DNA of 64,000 bases from Peribolospora baueri (GCA_029717555.1 JAMDHS010000009.1:62001-126000); one strand, 5' to 3'; counted from the first letter of the stretch, positions 44,549 through 59,453 are shown. A program made the numbers and translations. Notes: a model not told the origin generated them from the sequence alone.

Positions 44549-45693
44549 ATGGATGCGTCCGCACCGGTAACCGTCTCCTCCCCGGAGCACTTCAAGTCTC
44601 TTCTCGAGGCCGACCTCAACCGCGTCTCGCTGCTCAACTTCTGGGCCCAGTGGGCGGAGCCGTGCGAGCAGATGAACGAGGTGGTGAGCGAGCTTGCCAA
44701 GAGGTATCAAAGTGTTTTGTTCCTAAACGTGAGTGTGCTCTTCCGTCGTTGTTCCGTTGTTGCTTGCCAGTTCCCAGATCTCTCTGACCATTACGGAGCT
44801 GTCTTCTCACACGACGGGGTATCGGATCCAGATTGAGGCCGAGTCGCTGCCAGACATCTCCGAGTCGTTCGATGTCGAAGCCGTGCCTCTTTTCATTCTT
44901 CTTCGAGTGAGTTAATGGGATGAGACAGTAGATTTTATACTATTTTGCTGCTTCGACACTGTTTCAATGGTCCAATTTGCTCACCTAGCCTTGCTTCCTC
45001 CCTTTCTATCCCAACTACACAGGGCCACACCCTCCTCTCGCGCATATCCGGCGCCAACGCCTCCGCTCTCTCCTCCGCCATCGCTCAACATGCCTCGGCC
45101 ACTCCGTCCAAGACCACTTCTCTTTCCAAGTCCACCGCTGCTCCTGCCGCTGCCCCCTCTACTTTCACTCCCGTGAACGGCAGCGCGGACGCGGCAGGCG
45201 CCATTCAGGCCGCGCCTCATCCGGCAGGTCAAGTGGGCGCGGGTGCAATGGGCCGGGAGGAGACCCCGGAAGAGCTGGAGAAGCGACTGAAAGATTTGGT
45301 ATCGAGAGAGAACGTGATGCTTTTCATGAAGGGTGAACCTGAGAAGCCAAGGTGCGGGTTCAGCGCCAAGACGGTAGCGTTGTTCAAGGAGGAGGGCGTC
45401 AGCTATGGCTACTTCGATATTTTGAGCGATGACAGCGTCCGGCAGGGTGAGTTTACGCGTCATGTCCTCGTCTTCTCCGGCGCACCTATCATTAAGAGGC
45501 CTTTCGAATCCGACGTCGGTCTCAAACCGATTTCATCTGTCTTCCGCGCCTCTCCGTCCATGCAGGCCTCAAGAAGTTCTCCGACTGGCCGACGTACCCT
45601 CAGATCTACGTAAAAGGCGAGCTCATCGGCGGGCTCGACATCCTCAAAGAGAGCATCGAGTCTGGCGAGTTCAAGGAGCTCCTCGGTCATTGA
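44549..45693 (+). CDS. GRX4: Monothiol glutaredoxin of the PICOT type (Grx3/Grx4)
   Basis: Four exons (44549-44728, 44832-44906, 45023-45446, 45566-45693) join in phase into 268 residues. An N-terminal thioredoxin-like domain has [20 protein letters not shown], with one cysteine in place of CxxC, and [19 protein letters not shown]. An Ala/Thr/Ser-rich linker follows, then one glutaredoxin domain with [19 protein letters not shown], where CGFS is the Fe-S-binding motif, and [19 protein letters not shown]. Cytosolic Grx3/4 hold a glutathione-ligated [2Fe-2S] cluster, deliver iron and regulate iron-responsive transcription factors. CIA2, another cytosolic Fe-S protein, is 13 kb away, with no evidence of a functional cluster. 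Confidence 0.96.
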
Positions 45694-46221
45694 CGGCAAG
45701 TGCAGCGAGGAGAGAAAGAGGGCTTTTGGGACTGGCCTCCCCTTTTGTTTCTTTGGCCGACTCGTCAGCGACAGGGATGGGGGCGAGTTGATGGGTCCTT
45801 CTGTAGACTTGGGCACATTTCCGTCGGCGGCGTCGTAAAGTGTACGAGTAATCGAAGCGCTCGATATGATCCTACTCTCGACGTTTAAAGAGGAGAAAGA
45901 CTCGTCTAGGCCAGCCGTGCCGTACCAATCGGAACGGCGGATTTCTCACGGAAAGGCATGCATATGTGCGCGAAAAGACCATGCGCAAAGTAGACCACGA
46001 ACGAAAGATGGGGAGAGGAAGTGGAGAAGCATAGTTGAGAAATCTGGGAGCACGGAGAGGCTATCGTACAAGACGGAGAGAAGGAAGAGGAATTCGCATG
46101 AATACCATGGCCTACGCGAAGGTGTGGCAAAATGTGCAAAGTTGGTCACCGCCGTCAAGGGCTGATAAAGAATAAGGGTTTGTAAGAAGAGGAAATGGAC
46201 TCACGGGGAATGGCAAGGCGC
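45694..46221. other. Convergent 3' region GRX4/NOP1
   Basis: About 530 bp between convergent stop codons. It is purine-rich on the forward strand (45890-46110). No gene is seen. Confidence 0.45.
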
Positions 46222-48155
46222 TCACGCCTTGTTCCTCTGGTACTGAGCGACGAGCATAGCGTGGTCTAAAGATCAGGTGACCAAGCGCGAGTGTATACGT
46301 TAGCAAAAGCGGTTGGCTTGCGAGAGACGACGGATAGAGGGATAGTGTGAGGAGCAGCTCACCCCTCTCGTACGGCTCGAGCGTGAGCTGCTCTCGCGGC
46401 TTGAAGCTCTCCGTCTCTGCGAGCGACAAGCAGACGCCCCCAAAAAGTGTAAGTGAGACGCCCCAAACTCGATATGATCCGCGATGATGACCACAGTCCC
46501 GTGCTAGAGGTAGAAAATAAGACTTACGCAGCTTCTTGACCTCGGATGCGAAGACGGCTTCGGCAGGCGCGGTCGAGTCAATGCAAGAGGCCTTGATCGA
46601 AATGACTGCGTGCCCACCGTTTTTGAGGAAGTGATGGGAGTTAAGGGCGACTGTGGGGGAGAGAATAGGACAGGGGCAGGAGTAGGGAAGGTATGGTGCG
46701 GGGATCAGTTGGGTGTTCTGGCTTTCTCAGGAAATACAGAAGTGACGTTCGCTCACCAATTCGCTGTTCCGCCGCATGAGGGATTGAAAAAAAAAATTCG
46801 AACAAAAAAATCAGCGACCGCGACGATGCTCAGCTATTGAGGACCAACAACTCACGGCCTGGTCAGGCTGGGCAACGTCTGCAAAGACGCAGTCAACCAT
46901 AGGCACCAGGATGCGGTACTGCAAGTGAGATTGAAAGTGGCCGCCAAGTCAGTGATCTTCTGCGATTTAGTCCGAGTTCAGTGGCAACTTACCTTTTGCG
47001 GGTGCCGAGCGCTATGAAGCGTAGAACAATTACCGGATCCGAGGGACGAAATGATCAGCAGGCAGGGTACAAGAGGTGCCCAACCGAGTGGGGAAGATCA
47101 CTTACTCCTCGACAATAGCTGTCAATCAAATTGAACAACTACCATGAGTGTCGTCGTCCGTGTAGGAAACGATAGATAGCACTACTCACGAATCACATTC
47201 GTGCGCCTCTTGGCCATGTTGATCAGGTCACGACCGCTACGATGGGAGCTAGAACAAAGGAGAACGCAATGCAGGAGTTCAGTTCGGCGACCCATTCGAC
47301 CTCTTCAAGCACTCCTGGTCGACACTCACAACTCGACAGCGTATACAGTTCCCTCCGGACCTACGACATCGGCGACGTGAGAAACGGAGGTACCGCTGGC
47401 GGCACCGAGGTAGAGGACCTTGTATCCGGGCTTGATATGGATTGCGTCCAAACCGCCGAGGATGCCAGCAGCGAGCTTGGAGCGGAAAGGGTTCCAAACA
47501 CGGTATTCGATCTTGGTCGAATCGGGCCCCTCGACAGAGATGCGCTTCTCGCCGTACACGGACTCGCCGGGGGCAAGGTTCTTGGTGACAAGGAGGTGCT
47601 CCTTGCCCTCAGCCACGAAGACGCCAGGGTGACGGTGAGGCTTCACGACCACGTTCGAGCCGCCCCTGGCGCCACCGCGTCCACCACCCCTGGCGCCGCG
47701 ACCGCCCCTGGCGCCACGACCACCAGCTGCACCGCGACCGCCTAGAGGAGACGAGCAGAGGGAAGGTAAACGTCAGTCGAACGCTCTAGCAAAATGGCGA
47801 GAGTCTGCAGGTGAAAAGTAATGAAAAAAAGGACATATAAACCCACCTCCGCGACCTGGATATGGAGCAGAACGTATAAAGCAAGCAGGCCCATGTTAGC
47901 ATGCAAAGCCCAAGCGAATTTGTATCAGGAAAAACCGTCACTCACCACCCCTGCCGCCGCCACGATCGCCAAAGCCGCCACGACCGCCGCCACGACCGCC
48001 TCGACCGGGAGGACCACCGCGGCCGCCACCACGTCCACCACCACGCCCTCCTCTACCGCCACGATCTGCGGGAGCACAACCGCATGAACGGTGGTCAGCA
48101 TGCAGAGCTTCTTGAGCGCATCGTCGCAGACGGCAAACTCACCGCCAAAGCCCAT
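46222..48155 (-). CDS. NOP1: Fibrillarin, C/D snoRNP 2'-O-methyltransferase, with microexons
   Basis: Twelve exons close in frame into 311 residues: 48143-48155 (13 nt), 47946-48065, 47847-47855 (9 nt), 47330-47741, 47190-47248, 47106-47118 (13 nt), 46993-47011 (19 nt), 46856-46918, 46757-46763 (7 nt), 46528-46650, 46363-46416, 46222-46265. The N-terminal GAR domain is Arg-Gly-Gly-rich. The catalytic domain has [40 protein letters not shown], the SAM motif [65 protein letters not shown] and [20 protein letters not shown]. Fibrillarin methylates rRNA riboses in the nucleolus. The 9-nt exon could also be skipped without losing frame, but the 13, 19 and 7-nt exons encode conserved residues and are needed. 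Every microexon is bounded by GT and AG. Confidence 0.93.
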
Positions 48156-48619
48156 TGCTATGACAAGGAGAAAGAAAGAAGTGCGTAGTCAAAAAGACTC
48201 GGAAAGGCTGCTGTTTGAGCCAAGTCGAGAGCAGGTGAGAAGGAAAAAGAGAGATCGGAGGTTGGAGAAGAAGCGACTTGCCGCCGACGCTGACTGCCGT
48301 CGTCGACCTCGACAACCAGCTCCAATTTTTCGAAGCAGCCGCCGCAGCGACAAGTGCAAACGGTAGGGTTACATGCACGTGATGGTAACCCTACTTCTAT
48401 GGCTCGCGGTATACGCGCTCGTACGCGTTGAAGGCGGACGTAGAGGTGCGCGGCTGAGAGGAATACGATCAGAGGGACGTGGTCGACGACGAGGCCACCA
48501 GAATCTGACCATCATCACGAGTCGCAGGTTAAAGGAGAAGGAGGAAATACGGAAGAAAGGTACGAACATACGCTTCCAGTTGGCGTCCCCTCGCTTGGCT
48601 CCCAGCTCGCGCAATCATC
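48156..48619. promoter_or_regulatory. Divergent promoter of NOP1 and gamma-tubulin
   Basis: 464 bp between start codons, with one CACGTG box near 48375 inside ATGCACGTGATGG. The segment TAGGGTTAC (48363-48371) resembles TAGGGTTT-type boxes used in promoters of ribosome-biogenesis genes in some lineages, but with one copy this is weak. Confidence 0.4.
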
Positions 48620-51128
48620 ATGCCTCGCGAGCTCATCACCCTTCAAGCGGGCCAATGCGGCAACCAGAGTGAGTGTCGAAAAGATTAATAGATAGAGCCA
48701 AGCTGGCAAGATGGAGGTGGTCGTCTGGTCTATCTTGTGCGTGCTTGCTCTCGCTCTTCTTGATTCTCACCGACTCTTTTCTGCCTATTCCCTCCTGTTT
48801 TCTACCTGCAAATCTGTAGTCGGCTCCGAATTCTGGCAACAGCTCTGCAATGAGCACGGCATCAGCGAGGAGGGTACGGTAGAGGAGTGGGCCCAAGACG
48901 TGGGAGACCGCAAGGACGTCTTTTTTTATCAGGCCGACGATGAGCACTACGTGCCGCGTGCTATCCTCGTCGATCTGGAGCCCAGGGTGAGCGGCCTCGT
49001 GCCATTCACAGTCAATGGCGGAGCAGAAGACTGGCGCTTTGTTACGCCAGCATTCCTTACCTTCCTTGAAACGCTTCTGGGGTGTTCTTAGGTCATTGGT
49101 AACATCATGAGTGGCAGGTACAAGAAACTTTACAATCCGGAGAATATCCTCAAGCTCGACCAAGGCGGCGGCGCCGGTAACATCTGGGCCTCCGGTCACA
49201 GCCATGCCAACTCCAAGTACGAGGAGCTGTTCGATATGATCGATCGGGAGGCGGATGGTAGCGACTCGCTGGAGGTGAGTCCCGAGCAAATCCACCAATT
49301 TTTGAGACATGGTTGGATCCGCCCGGTGGATCCTGCCGCACACTAGACAGCCGCTCATTGCTTGTTTCTTCGCCGCTAGGGCTTCATGCTCCTTCACTCC
49401 ATCGCTGGCGGCACGGGCTCTGGCCTGGGCTCATATTTGCTCGAACGACTGAACGACAGGTTCCCCAAGAAGCTTATCCAGACCTATTCGGTCTTCCCGA
49501 ACGACTCAGAAGTTTCCGATGTGGTCGTACAGCCGTACAACAGTCTGTTAACGCTCAAGCGGCTGGTCAACCACGCTGATTCGGTTGTCGTCCTCGATAA
49601 CGGCGCGCTATCCCGTATCGCCGCGGATCGACTGCATATTCAGGACCCTACGTACCAGCAGACAAACCAGCTCGTGCGTTGAGCCCTTGCCTGTCCAGTT
49701 CTTTCCATTCACGATGAGTTTGATTGACTTGGACGCCCCTTCCGACGGTATACGATACAGGTCTCGACAGTTATGTCGGCTAGCACGACGACGCTGAGGT
49801 ACCCCGGCTACATGAACAACGACCTCGTCGGCATGATCGCCTCTCTGATCCCCACTCCACGAGCTCACTTCCTCATGACTGCGTACACGCCATTCACCAC
49901 GGCGGAGCCAAACAAGGTGAGCGATTTTTCGGTGCATGGAAAGAGGGATGCTATCATCGGCAAAGCCTACGTCGAACCTTTCGAGTGCCTGTTTTGACTT
50001 GCCCACCACTCTTACTTTCTCGTGCAGGCTAAAACGATCCGCAAGACCACTGTGCTCGACGTCATGCGGCGACTGCTACAACCGAAGAACCGCATGGTCT
50101 CTACGCTTCCGAGCAAGACCAGCTGCTACATCTCCATTCTCAACATTATTCAGGGTGATGTAGACCCTACGGACGTAAGCATGCCTTTACAAGCTCGATT
50201 TCGCTCTCGGCCGCTCAGCTGGCATCCACATGTCCCGCCGATTATCGGATCTTATCCTCGGGTTCACATTCCCCGCGTTCACCTCACCCTCCGCAATCCC
50301 ACTAATCATCACTCTCCTTCCTTCCATAGGTGCACAAATCCCTCCTCCGGATCCGAGAACGTCACCTAGCCTCCTTCATCCCCTGGGGCCCCGCCTCGAT
50401 CCAAGTGGCGCTCACTAAGAAGTCGCCATACGTTCAAACGAGCCATCGAGTTAGCGGATTGATGCTCGCCAATCACACTAGTATTGCTTCAGTGAGTTTT
50501 GGAAGGTTTGAGGGCTTGGGCAGGATAGAGCGAGGCCGCTGGAATGGCGAAATCGAATGGTGAGAAGAGCCAATTCATTTATATGTTTTCTGACTTTTGG
50601 CGTTGTCGGCCATTCTCCGCCTCTTCCCTCCCTCCCATCCCGCATCGCCAGCTCTTCAAACGCATTCTTGACTCGTATGATCGTCTCTTCAATAGGAGAG
50701 CCTTCTTGGACCAGTACAAGAAGCACGACATGTTCTCCGGTGACTTGTCCGAGTTCGAGGATTCGCGGTGGGTTTCATTCAGTTGACGCCCCTTTTTCCC
50801 TCTATGCTGAGTCTCTTCCTCTCTTCTCTCTCCTCTTCTCTCTTTCTCCCCTCCTCTCCCTACCCGTTCCCATCACCCGACCTTTTGTCCTACGTGTCCA
50901 CAGTGCGGTGGTCCAAGAACTCATTGATGTGAGTGACCGTTGTGCCTTCGTCCGGCGGTCGCTTGGATTATATCTACCAACGATGCGCTCTGACTGACGC
51001 TTCTCCTACCCCATCTTCCATTCGTCCCTCCATTTGCCTCCCTTCCATCATCAATTTCGCGTCTCCTTCAGGAGTACAAGGCGGCCGAGAGCCCAGATTA
51101 CATCTCTTGGGGCGGAGGCGGCGCCTGA
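48620..51128 (+). CDS. TUB4: Gamma-tubulin
   Basis: Ten exons (48620-48668, 48820-48986, 49092-49274, 49380-49673, 49761-49916, 50028-50174, 50330-50491, 50652-50767, 50904-50928, 51072-51128) join in phase into 451 residues, the normal length. It starts [20 protein letters not shown] and includes NIWASGHSH, the GTP-binding [40 protein letters not shown] and gamma-type features such as [20 protein letters not shown] and [20 protein letters not shown]. The end [18 protein letters not shown] is gamma-specific. The protein nucleates microtubules at spindle pole bodies with Spc97/Spc98-like partners. Exon 9 is 25 nt. Confidence 0.97.
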
Positions 51129-51919
51129 TCGTGCAGCGTGTCTGTCTAGGCTAGGGCACTCGAGACGTCCGCCGCCTCGGAGCAATTGCCTTCGTTCTCG
51201 TTTCGTCCAGACTCCCCCCTTCTTTCATCGTTCGCCCGGCGCGTGCTCCCTTCTCCACGCTCGCTCGCCGCTATCTGTACTTTTACATACCTCGGCAATT
51301 CGCCGTTTCCACACCAGCTCGGCGTCGTCCCTCCGTCCCATCCCAACTTTACAGTTCTCCTTCCCTGGCCGCCGTCTAAAAAGGGCCGCGAGGGTCGGAG
51401 CTGGCCGAAACGCATCCATTCCGGGTTAGGGCACATATTCACCTGCCTAGCTAGACATGGAAGGAAAGGGGGTGTTTGGCCTTAAGGGAAGAGCCGCCCA
51501 TCCCTCCCGCTCCGTCCGAGGTTGGTCCGACCTGCGGCGGCAGACCCTTGCTTGCTTCGCCTTGCTTCGCCTTGCTCTGCTCGCTTTCCAGTCGTTCGTT
51601 CGATCGCTCAAGCAGGACGAGGGAGATGATTGATGTTACACGGCGCGAGGCTACGAGGCTATCGAGCCTCAGACCAGAGGCCAGAGGCCAAAGTAAAGAC
51701 TGGATCAGAAGAAAGAAGTACCGTAGTAGAGTCGAACGGGCGGGGCATGTCGATAGAGGGAAGGAAACCGGGCCTCGTCGAGGAGACAGAGATCGGCGAA
51801 GCATGGAGGGAAGGTGGACGGAAGATAGATAAGACGCTGCCGACTTCCCTTCGCTTGTACATACAGAAATGGAGCCGAATGAGTGAAGTGGGCGCAGGAG
51901 ACTAGCCTCGTCCGGCACC
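51129..51919. other. Convergent 3' region of gamma-tubulin and CBF5
   Basis: 790 bp between the convergent stop codons. A 10-bp tandem (CTTGCTTCGC, about three copies) lies at 51548-51580. The long reverse frame that crosses it (51451-52686) is real coding only within CBF5, from about 52112 upward; below that it reads intron and 3' sequence. No gene is seen. Confidence 0.5.
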
Positions 51920-54192
<2,273 letters not shown>

Positions 54193-56315
54193 GGCGGGCT
54201 TGTGCACTGTTGGGGAAGTTGTCGAGATGGGAGTGATGGGATCCGTCCTCGTCCCGCCAACGTCGTCTTCTTCGCCCACTCTTCGCGCACTCGAAAAACC
54301 GCTGCCGCAGCAGGCTCTTCAATTCCGGCACGTTCACCCGGTTTCCGTCCTTTCCCGGCTCGCTCACCCAGTTCTCGTCGCTCGCCTACCCAGAACTGTT
54401 ACTCCATCGTCCCGACGTGGCCGCAGCGCCGCCTTCTTTGTCAATTCTACCTGCTTCTCCCTGTTTGGGCGTTGTTTGTCCATCAGCCCGATACGGTTTC
54501 CTCTCCTTCCCCCTCTCGACCACGCCCGCCCTCTCCAATGGCGAACGAGGACGTTGTCGGAGAGAGAGGAATCCAACGCTGTCCCTTCGGAAAGGCCGGC
54601 CAAGGTGGACGAGGAGGGACAGAGAGGGAGCGGCTGACTTTCCCTTCTCCTCTCGCCGTTGGCTGACTTGACCCCATCTGCACCGCCCTCCGTGCGGGTT
54701 GTGCCGTCTGCAAAGGCAAACCGGCTCCGTTCCCACGTCTTCCCCCTATTTTCGCAGTAGCGAGACCTGGGACAAACGGATGGACGCGCGATAGCGACGG
54801 TTCGTCCGTCAACAGCGAGGTCCTGTTACCGGCGAATGTCAACTACGCTGCTCGAATTAACTCGGTCACTCCCGCGCCGTGTAATGCCCTGCGGCCTCGT
54901 CTGACGACTTGTGCTTCTCTCCATTTTCAGCCCTTTGTCGTCCCTTCCCGTGGTGCCGGTCTCCTAGCCGGGCGACAACCACAAGTTCTCATATTCGCGT
55001 TTGTCATATCATATGACCTCGTCTCCACACAGCTTTATGGCGGGGGAATAAACTAGGCACGCCGGTCATCGGCAGCGATGGACATACATCGTCGCTGCTC
55101 AGTGCTGCCCTAAGCGTCTCTCGGTGCCGATGATGGTAACTCCTCCGGTCCGACCATTTGCCTCGCCTCGCCCACCGCCGCGACTGCCCATGGTCGTCTT
55201 TGCCGACTTGCTGACGATTGGAGAGACCGCCTTACAGCATTTTCATACGTACACCGCGGTGCTTGGGACCATGTCTCCCAGGTCCATTCGACGATGGTGC
55301 AAATAACTCGGGACAGGAGAAGCGATGTGCGCGTCGACGGTTGACCTCGCGAGCGACGTCGCTTTCGCGGCCGTCCGGCCGTTCGTCACCTCGTCTTTGG
55401 TCGGCCCGCTTGAAAACCGTGGTCGTCCCAGCTCCGCTCGGTATCGCCTCTTCTCGTCTCGTCTCACCCCTCTCAGCTCCCGCCATTAGGGACGGCGGGC
55501 AAATCGTCAACTCTCACGACCACGTGAGCTGATGAGCCGTGTGTTTGACACCTCTTCGCCCATGCTCATCATGCGCATCGCCCGTGCCCAGCTCCGCCTG
55601 GTGCTTATCCGCCCATCCCGTCATTTGAGCGGTGGCCGGCCGAAGGGGCACGCGATAGCGGGAAGCTACAGCCTGACGGCGAGCTGCCTATCGGCGGCAT
55701 CCAGTCGACGAACTCACCCCGGTCCTATTTTCTCTCCGCGCGCCCCATCCCTCCCACCCCTACCAAGGTTAGCCTAGATCGAAGACCGTCGACGAGCTCG
55801 AGTTTGACTGCCACGCTGCTTGACAAACAGCCTCTCCTCACCATTAATCCATCCTCGTCATCGCCATCCACTCTCATGCGCGCTCAACGAGCCCTACTCA
55901 TGCCGTCACTTCCCACTTCCTAGCTTCATGCTCGCCAGTCACTAACACGATGCCGGCTAAGGCGATATCTACGACGCCGTCGCGAACGGCCCGTCGCTGC
56001 CATACACGACCTCCCCACCCTGACGACCCGCTCGGAAACTTTGTCATCCGACCGCTTTTCCCACGTCTCTCCTTCTCGAACTCGCACCCGCCTTCTCTTG
56101 CCCCGCTCCACCGCTGTTTGACACGGCGGTCCCAAGGACATACGGCCGGCCTCACGTCTTTCGCTCTACGGCCCTCTGTTCCCCAGTCCCATATATATAC
56201 TGAGATTGCTTCACATCGCCATCACTCCTTCTCATTTACCTCTGCGCCTCCTCTCCCTCCCCTCCGCCACCGCCTGGTCCCGTCGTCGTGTGGACCTTCC
56301 TCATCCTCCGTTCCC
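54193..56315. other. 2.1 kb between divergent CBF5 and an unrecognised gene
   Basis: No conserved frame is seen on either strand. Open frames are short, Arg/Ser/Pro-rich and overlapping. One CACGTG lies near 55522. The 300 bp before 56316 are pyrimidine-rich and are probably the promoter of the downstream gene. A small exon or noncoding RNA could be missed here. Confidence 0.45.
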
Positions 56316-58431
56316 ATGGCATCCATCCAGTCAAATTCAATAGCGACCACCGTCCATCCCAAGGTACGTCGCTTATTCGTCGGTAGTTCTCCTCTCGTCA
56401 CTCGTCAACGCCCTGACTTATCGTATCGACCATCCGATCGGCCCGACGTCAGCTCAACACGATGATGCCATCAGGTGCAGGCTGGCCGAACGCCGACGCC
56501 GTCAATGACGAGGACGGCGGCCATCAAGCGCAACCCTTCAACGTTCCGGTCGCCAATGAGCAGCATAACAGCGGCGGTTACGTACAACGGGATGATCAGG
56601 TAGGTTCGATTTCCTCTCGGCTGTCGTGGCCTCAAGAGCGACGTTCCGATGAAGGGGGATTTATGGGGGCGATGCGGTGCAGTCTCAGTCGTCTTCCACC
56701 TCCGCTCCTTTCGAGAGGTTTTGCTCGTCTGCGCACTTCGTTCGGAGAGTCGCATTCAAGCGAAGCGGGGGTGGGGGCGGGCGTTCCACCCGGTATCACC
56801 TGGCGGCCGTGCCTTCCAATCCGGACGCTTGGCGGTCTGTAGGGCTGCAAAATCATCCGCTTGGTTTTGTCCCCCCCCTCCTTGGGCCTCTCCGACGAAA
56901 TTCGACTCGACCTTTTCATATTTATATTCATCATCAGTAGAAAGCCTTCCGTCGACCCAAGGACTTCGAGGTGGTGGGCTCCCCGGATCAGATCAATTCA
57001 ATCCCTTTATCGCGATGGACTGGCGCGAAGCAATCATAGGGAGACGGGGCGACAGGCAATTATCCGACCTCATCACCCCGTAGTGAGGTCAGGTAACGGC
57101 ATGGTAACGATTGTCGCCCTCCTGGATGAGGAAACGACCATTGGTTATGGAAGAGTTATCCGTGGGGAACAATCCAAGGTTCAGTATCGGCATCCCTGGT
57201 TTATTGCGACTCCCCTTCGGCTTCCTTTCTCTTCTTCCCTTCCGCTCGGGTGTGTGGCGCCTTTCACTGCGGTGGGCGCCGGCCGCGCTCGCCTCTGCGC
57301 TCGAAGACGACGGGGCCAGCTTGCGGGTCCGGCGAGGCTGCTTCTCTCTTCTGCTCTGCTTCGAACGTTCCGTTATAGAACTTGAGGGTGCCGCTTGGAC
57401 ACGAAGCTAACCTATCCTATTTTTTGGCCTTCCTCTCGACTCTTTTTCTCCTCCGCGCCCATTATGCCGGCTATGCCGCATCTCGACTTTCTTCTTTCCG
57501 TCATCTTTGGTGCAGGGTACCCAAACCACGGAAAAGAGGCGGACTATGCCTTCGGTAGAGAGCCAGCCCGACGACCACGATAACATGCAATTTAGTAGTA
57601 CGCCCGACCTTCCTGGCGACATTGACCTCGAGGCTACCCTCGTGGTGCCCAGGGACGGTAGGGCCGGTCCCTCGAAGCGCCAGATGGTGAGTGTCTTTCG
57701 CTGGCGGTGCGAAACGATATACCGGTACAGGCGCATTTGTCTGACTTTCTCTCTTTATCGTATATCTGCCGACAGCGTTCTCAGACGCGTTTCCAGCCGT
57801 ACGACAAGTCCAGCCGGTCCGACCGAGGAGCCTTGTCTGCACGCCCGCACCGCTCGATCTCTACTTCCGTTATTCCTAACCTTTTGGAAGGGTTTCCAAT
57901 TTTCGAGGACGACCTGTACGAGACCGTCTATCAACATGTGCAAACCTATCTCGAATACCTGCCTCGGCACGGCGGCCCAGGCCGCCACTCCATCGACAAG
58001 GCCTTGTCGCTCTTCTGGTATGACGTCACCTACGGCGGCTGTTTCCGGCGGCAAGAGAAGATGACCTTCCTAGTGAGCGGTATTGTTCGATGGCCGACAT
58101 CGTCCTAGCTTCTCTGAGTTCACTTCACTCAATCTCGGCCCTTTCTCATCACTAATTTCTCTTTGTCTTTCGTCTCGCCCTCCAATCGCGCAATGTTATC
58201 CGCATCGCACTTGAAAGCTGGGACAAGTACTTCTTCGAGGACGGGAGCCGTTCCTGCTACATCTGCAAGGCCGACTTCGCGGGCTACCAGATCCTCACGG
58301 CTTACCTTACGAGTCCGACCCGCGAAGCCCATGAGACGACAGCTCAAGCTAATGCTGCAGGGGCAGGTGTCACCGCCACTGGACTGGCGCGAGCCAAACG
58401 TACGTGGGGTGAGCAATGTCACATCATGTGA
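56316..58431 (+). CDS. Unrecognised multi-exon protein
   Basis: I do not recognise this gene. Visible exons are 56316-56363 (MASIQSNSIATTVHPK), 56453-56599 (acidic, Asn/Gln-rich, ending GGYVQRDDQ), a possible middle part near 57090-57180 (ALLDEETTIGYGRVIRGEQS), about 57517-57686 (STPDLPGDIDLEATLVVPRD) and about 57777-58075 (IPNLLEGFPIFEDDLYETVY, TYLEYLPRHGGPGRHSIDK, ALSLFWYDVTYGGCFRRQEK). Another segment from about 58200 reads ESWDKYFFEDGSRSCYICKA then DFAGYQILTAYLTSPTREAH. The last two segments look conserved in style: aromatic-rich, well spaced, unlike noncoding frames. The junction to the last segment lacks a good AG acceptor, and the 3' end is unclear; the gene may extend to about 59080, where a segment with ERLPLPFIPLAPSQAVRRLD ends in TGA. 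Confidence 0.45.
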
Positions 58432-59453
58432 TCTCCCTCAAAACGTCGCTTGGTCGATATAACCGACAAAAAAAGAACGCAAGACATCACAAAAGAGGGC
58501 GAAATATGCAATATGGCTTGCCTGCGGTTTTTTCCTTCTCGACGCTCGTCTTGTAGGTGGGCTCGAACGTGTTCGCTTCGTTCTATGCTGTATGGGTCCT
58601 TGTCGTACTAGCAGGGTCGGCCTTTCGTTTTCCTGGTACGTCCGCTCCGCCGCGTTGCTTCTTCGATCCGCTCAACCCCTCCCCCCCCCCCCCCCGCTTT
58701 GGCGCCGGCCTTCGTTCACAGAGCCTAGCCTATGCCCTATGAGATATTCTTGCTTACGTTTCAAATGAAAGTCATTGTTTTAGCGACTGGAGACTGTCCA
58801 CTGAGGGCGGATGTCGTACAGCTAAACATACCCCAGGGTTGCGGGAGTTGATAGATTTCACATCGAGGAGAGGGAGCGCGAGAGCAGCAATGTATATATA
58901 TATATATATATGTAAGTTCAGGAGAGTGATGAACACCTGAAAAAGGAAGAGGAGGTAGTTGACGTCGTGAAGAGGCAACACGAGAGGTTGCCGCTTCCTT
59001 TCATCCCATTGGCGCCTTCGCAGGCGGTCAGGCGACTCGACTCGGCTTCGAGCACTTCGCCGTCGGCGCAGTGCTGAGGTTGAAGGACGAGAGCGGTACG
59101 TTGGCCAACGAGTCCATCCGGGCATGGCCGACCTCGAGTAATGCCTTTGGCATTCCTTTCCTCTCCTCCTTGGCCGATATTGACCCACGCCCATACTATC
59201 CGTCATCTCGTAGCCTCGAACAGGGTGGACTACGGCGATGGAGCTGACAGAAGAAACGTACTCTTGGACTCCCAAGGCCAAGAACGCTAACCTTCATAGC
59301 GCGTACGGAGGTGTCCCTTCCGCCATCAAAGCAGCAAGGTGTACAGACGAGTCTCGTTAGACATATTCCAGACGCCCTTTGTTCGCCCTTCACTTCGCTG
59401 TCCTTTGTCCGGACGCATCTCCTCAAACTATCGACCCCGCTCTCCGCCCTTAT
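58432..59453. other. Unresolved region between two genes
   Basis: It may hold last exons of the upstream plus-strand gene: 58557-58640 reads GSNVFASFYAVWVLVVLAG, a hydrophobic frame, and 58925-59080 reads EEEVVDVVKRQHERLPLPFI to a TGA. Neither can be joined with confidence. It also holds a run of 16 C (58681-58696) and a TA dinucleotide microsatellite (58893-58912). Confidence 0.4.
58893..58912. repeat. TA dinucleotide microsatellite
   Basis: About ten TA units in a row. A 16-base C run lies 200 bp upstream. Both are prone to length change and to sequencing error. Confidence 0.9.
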
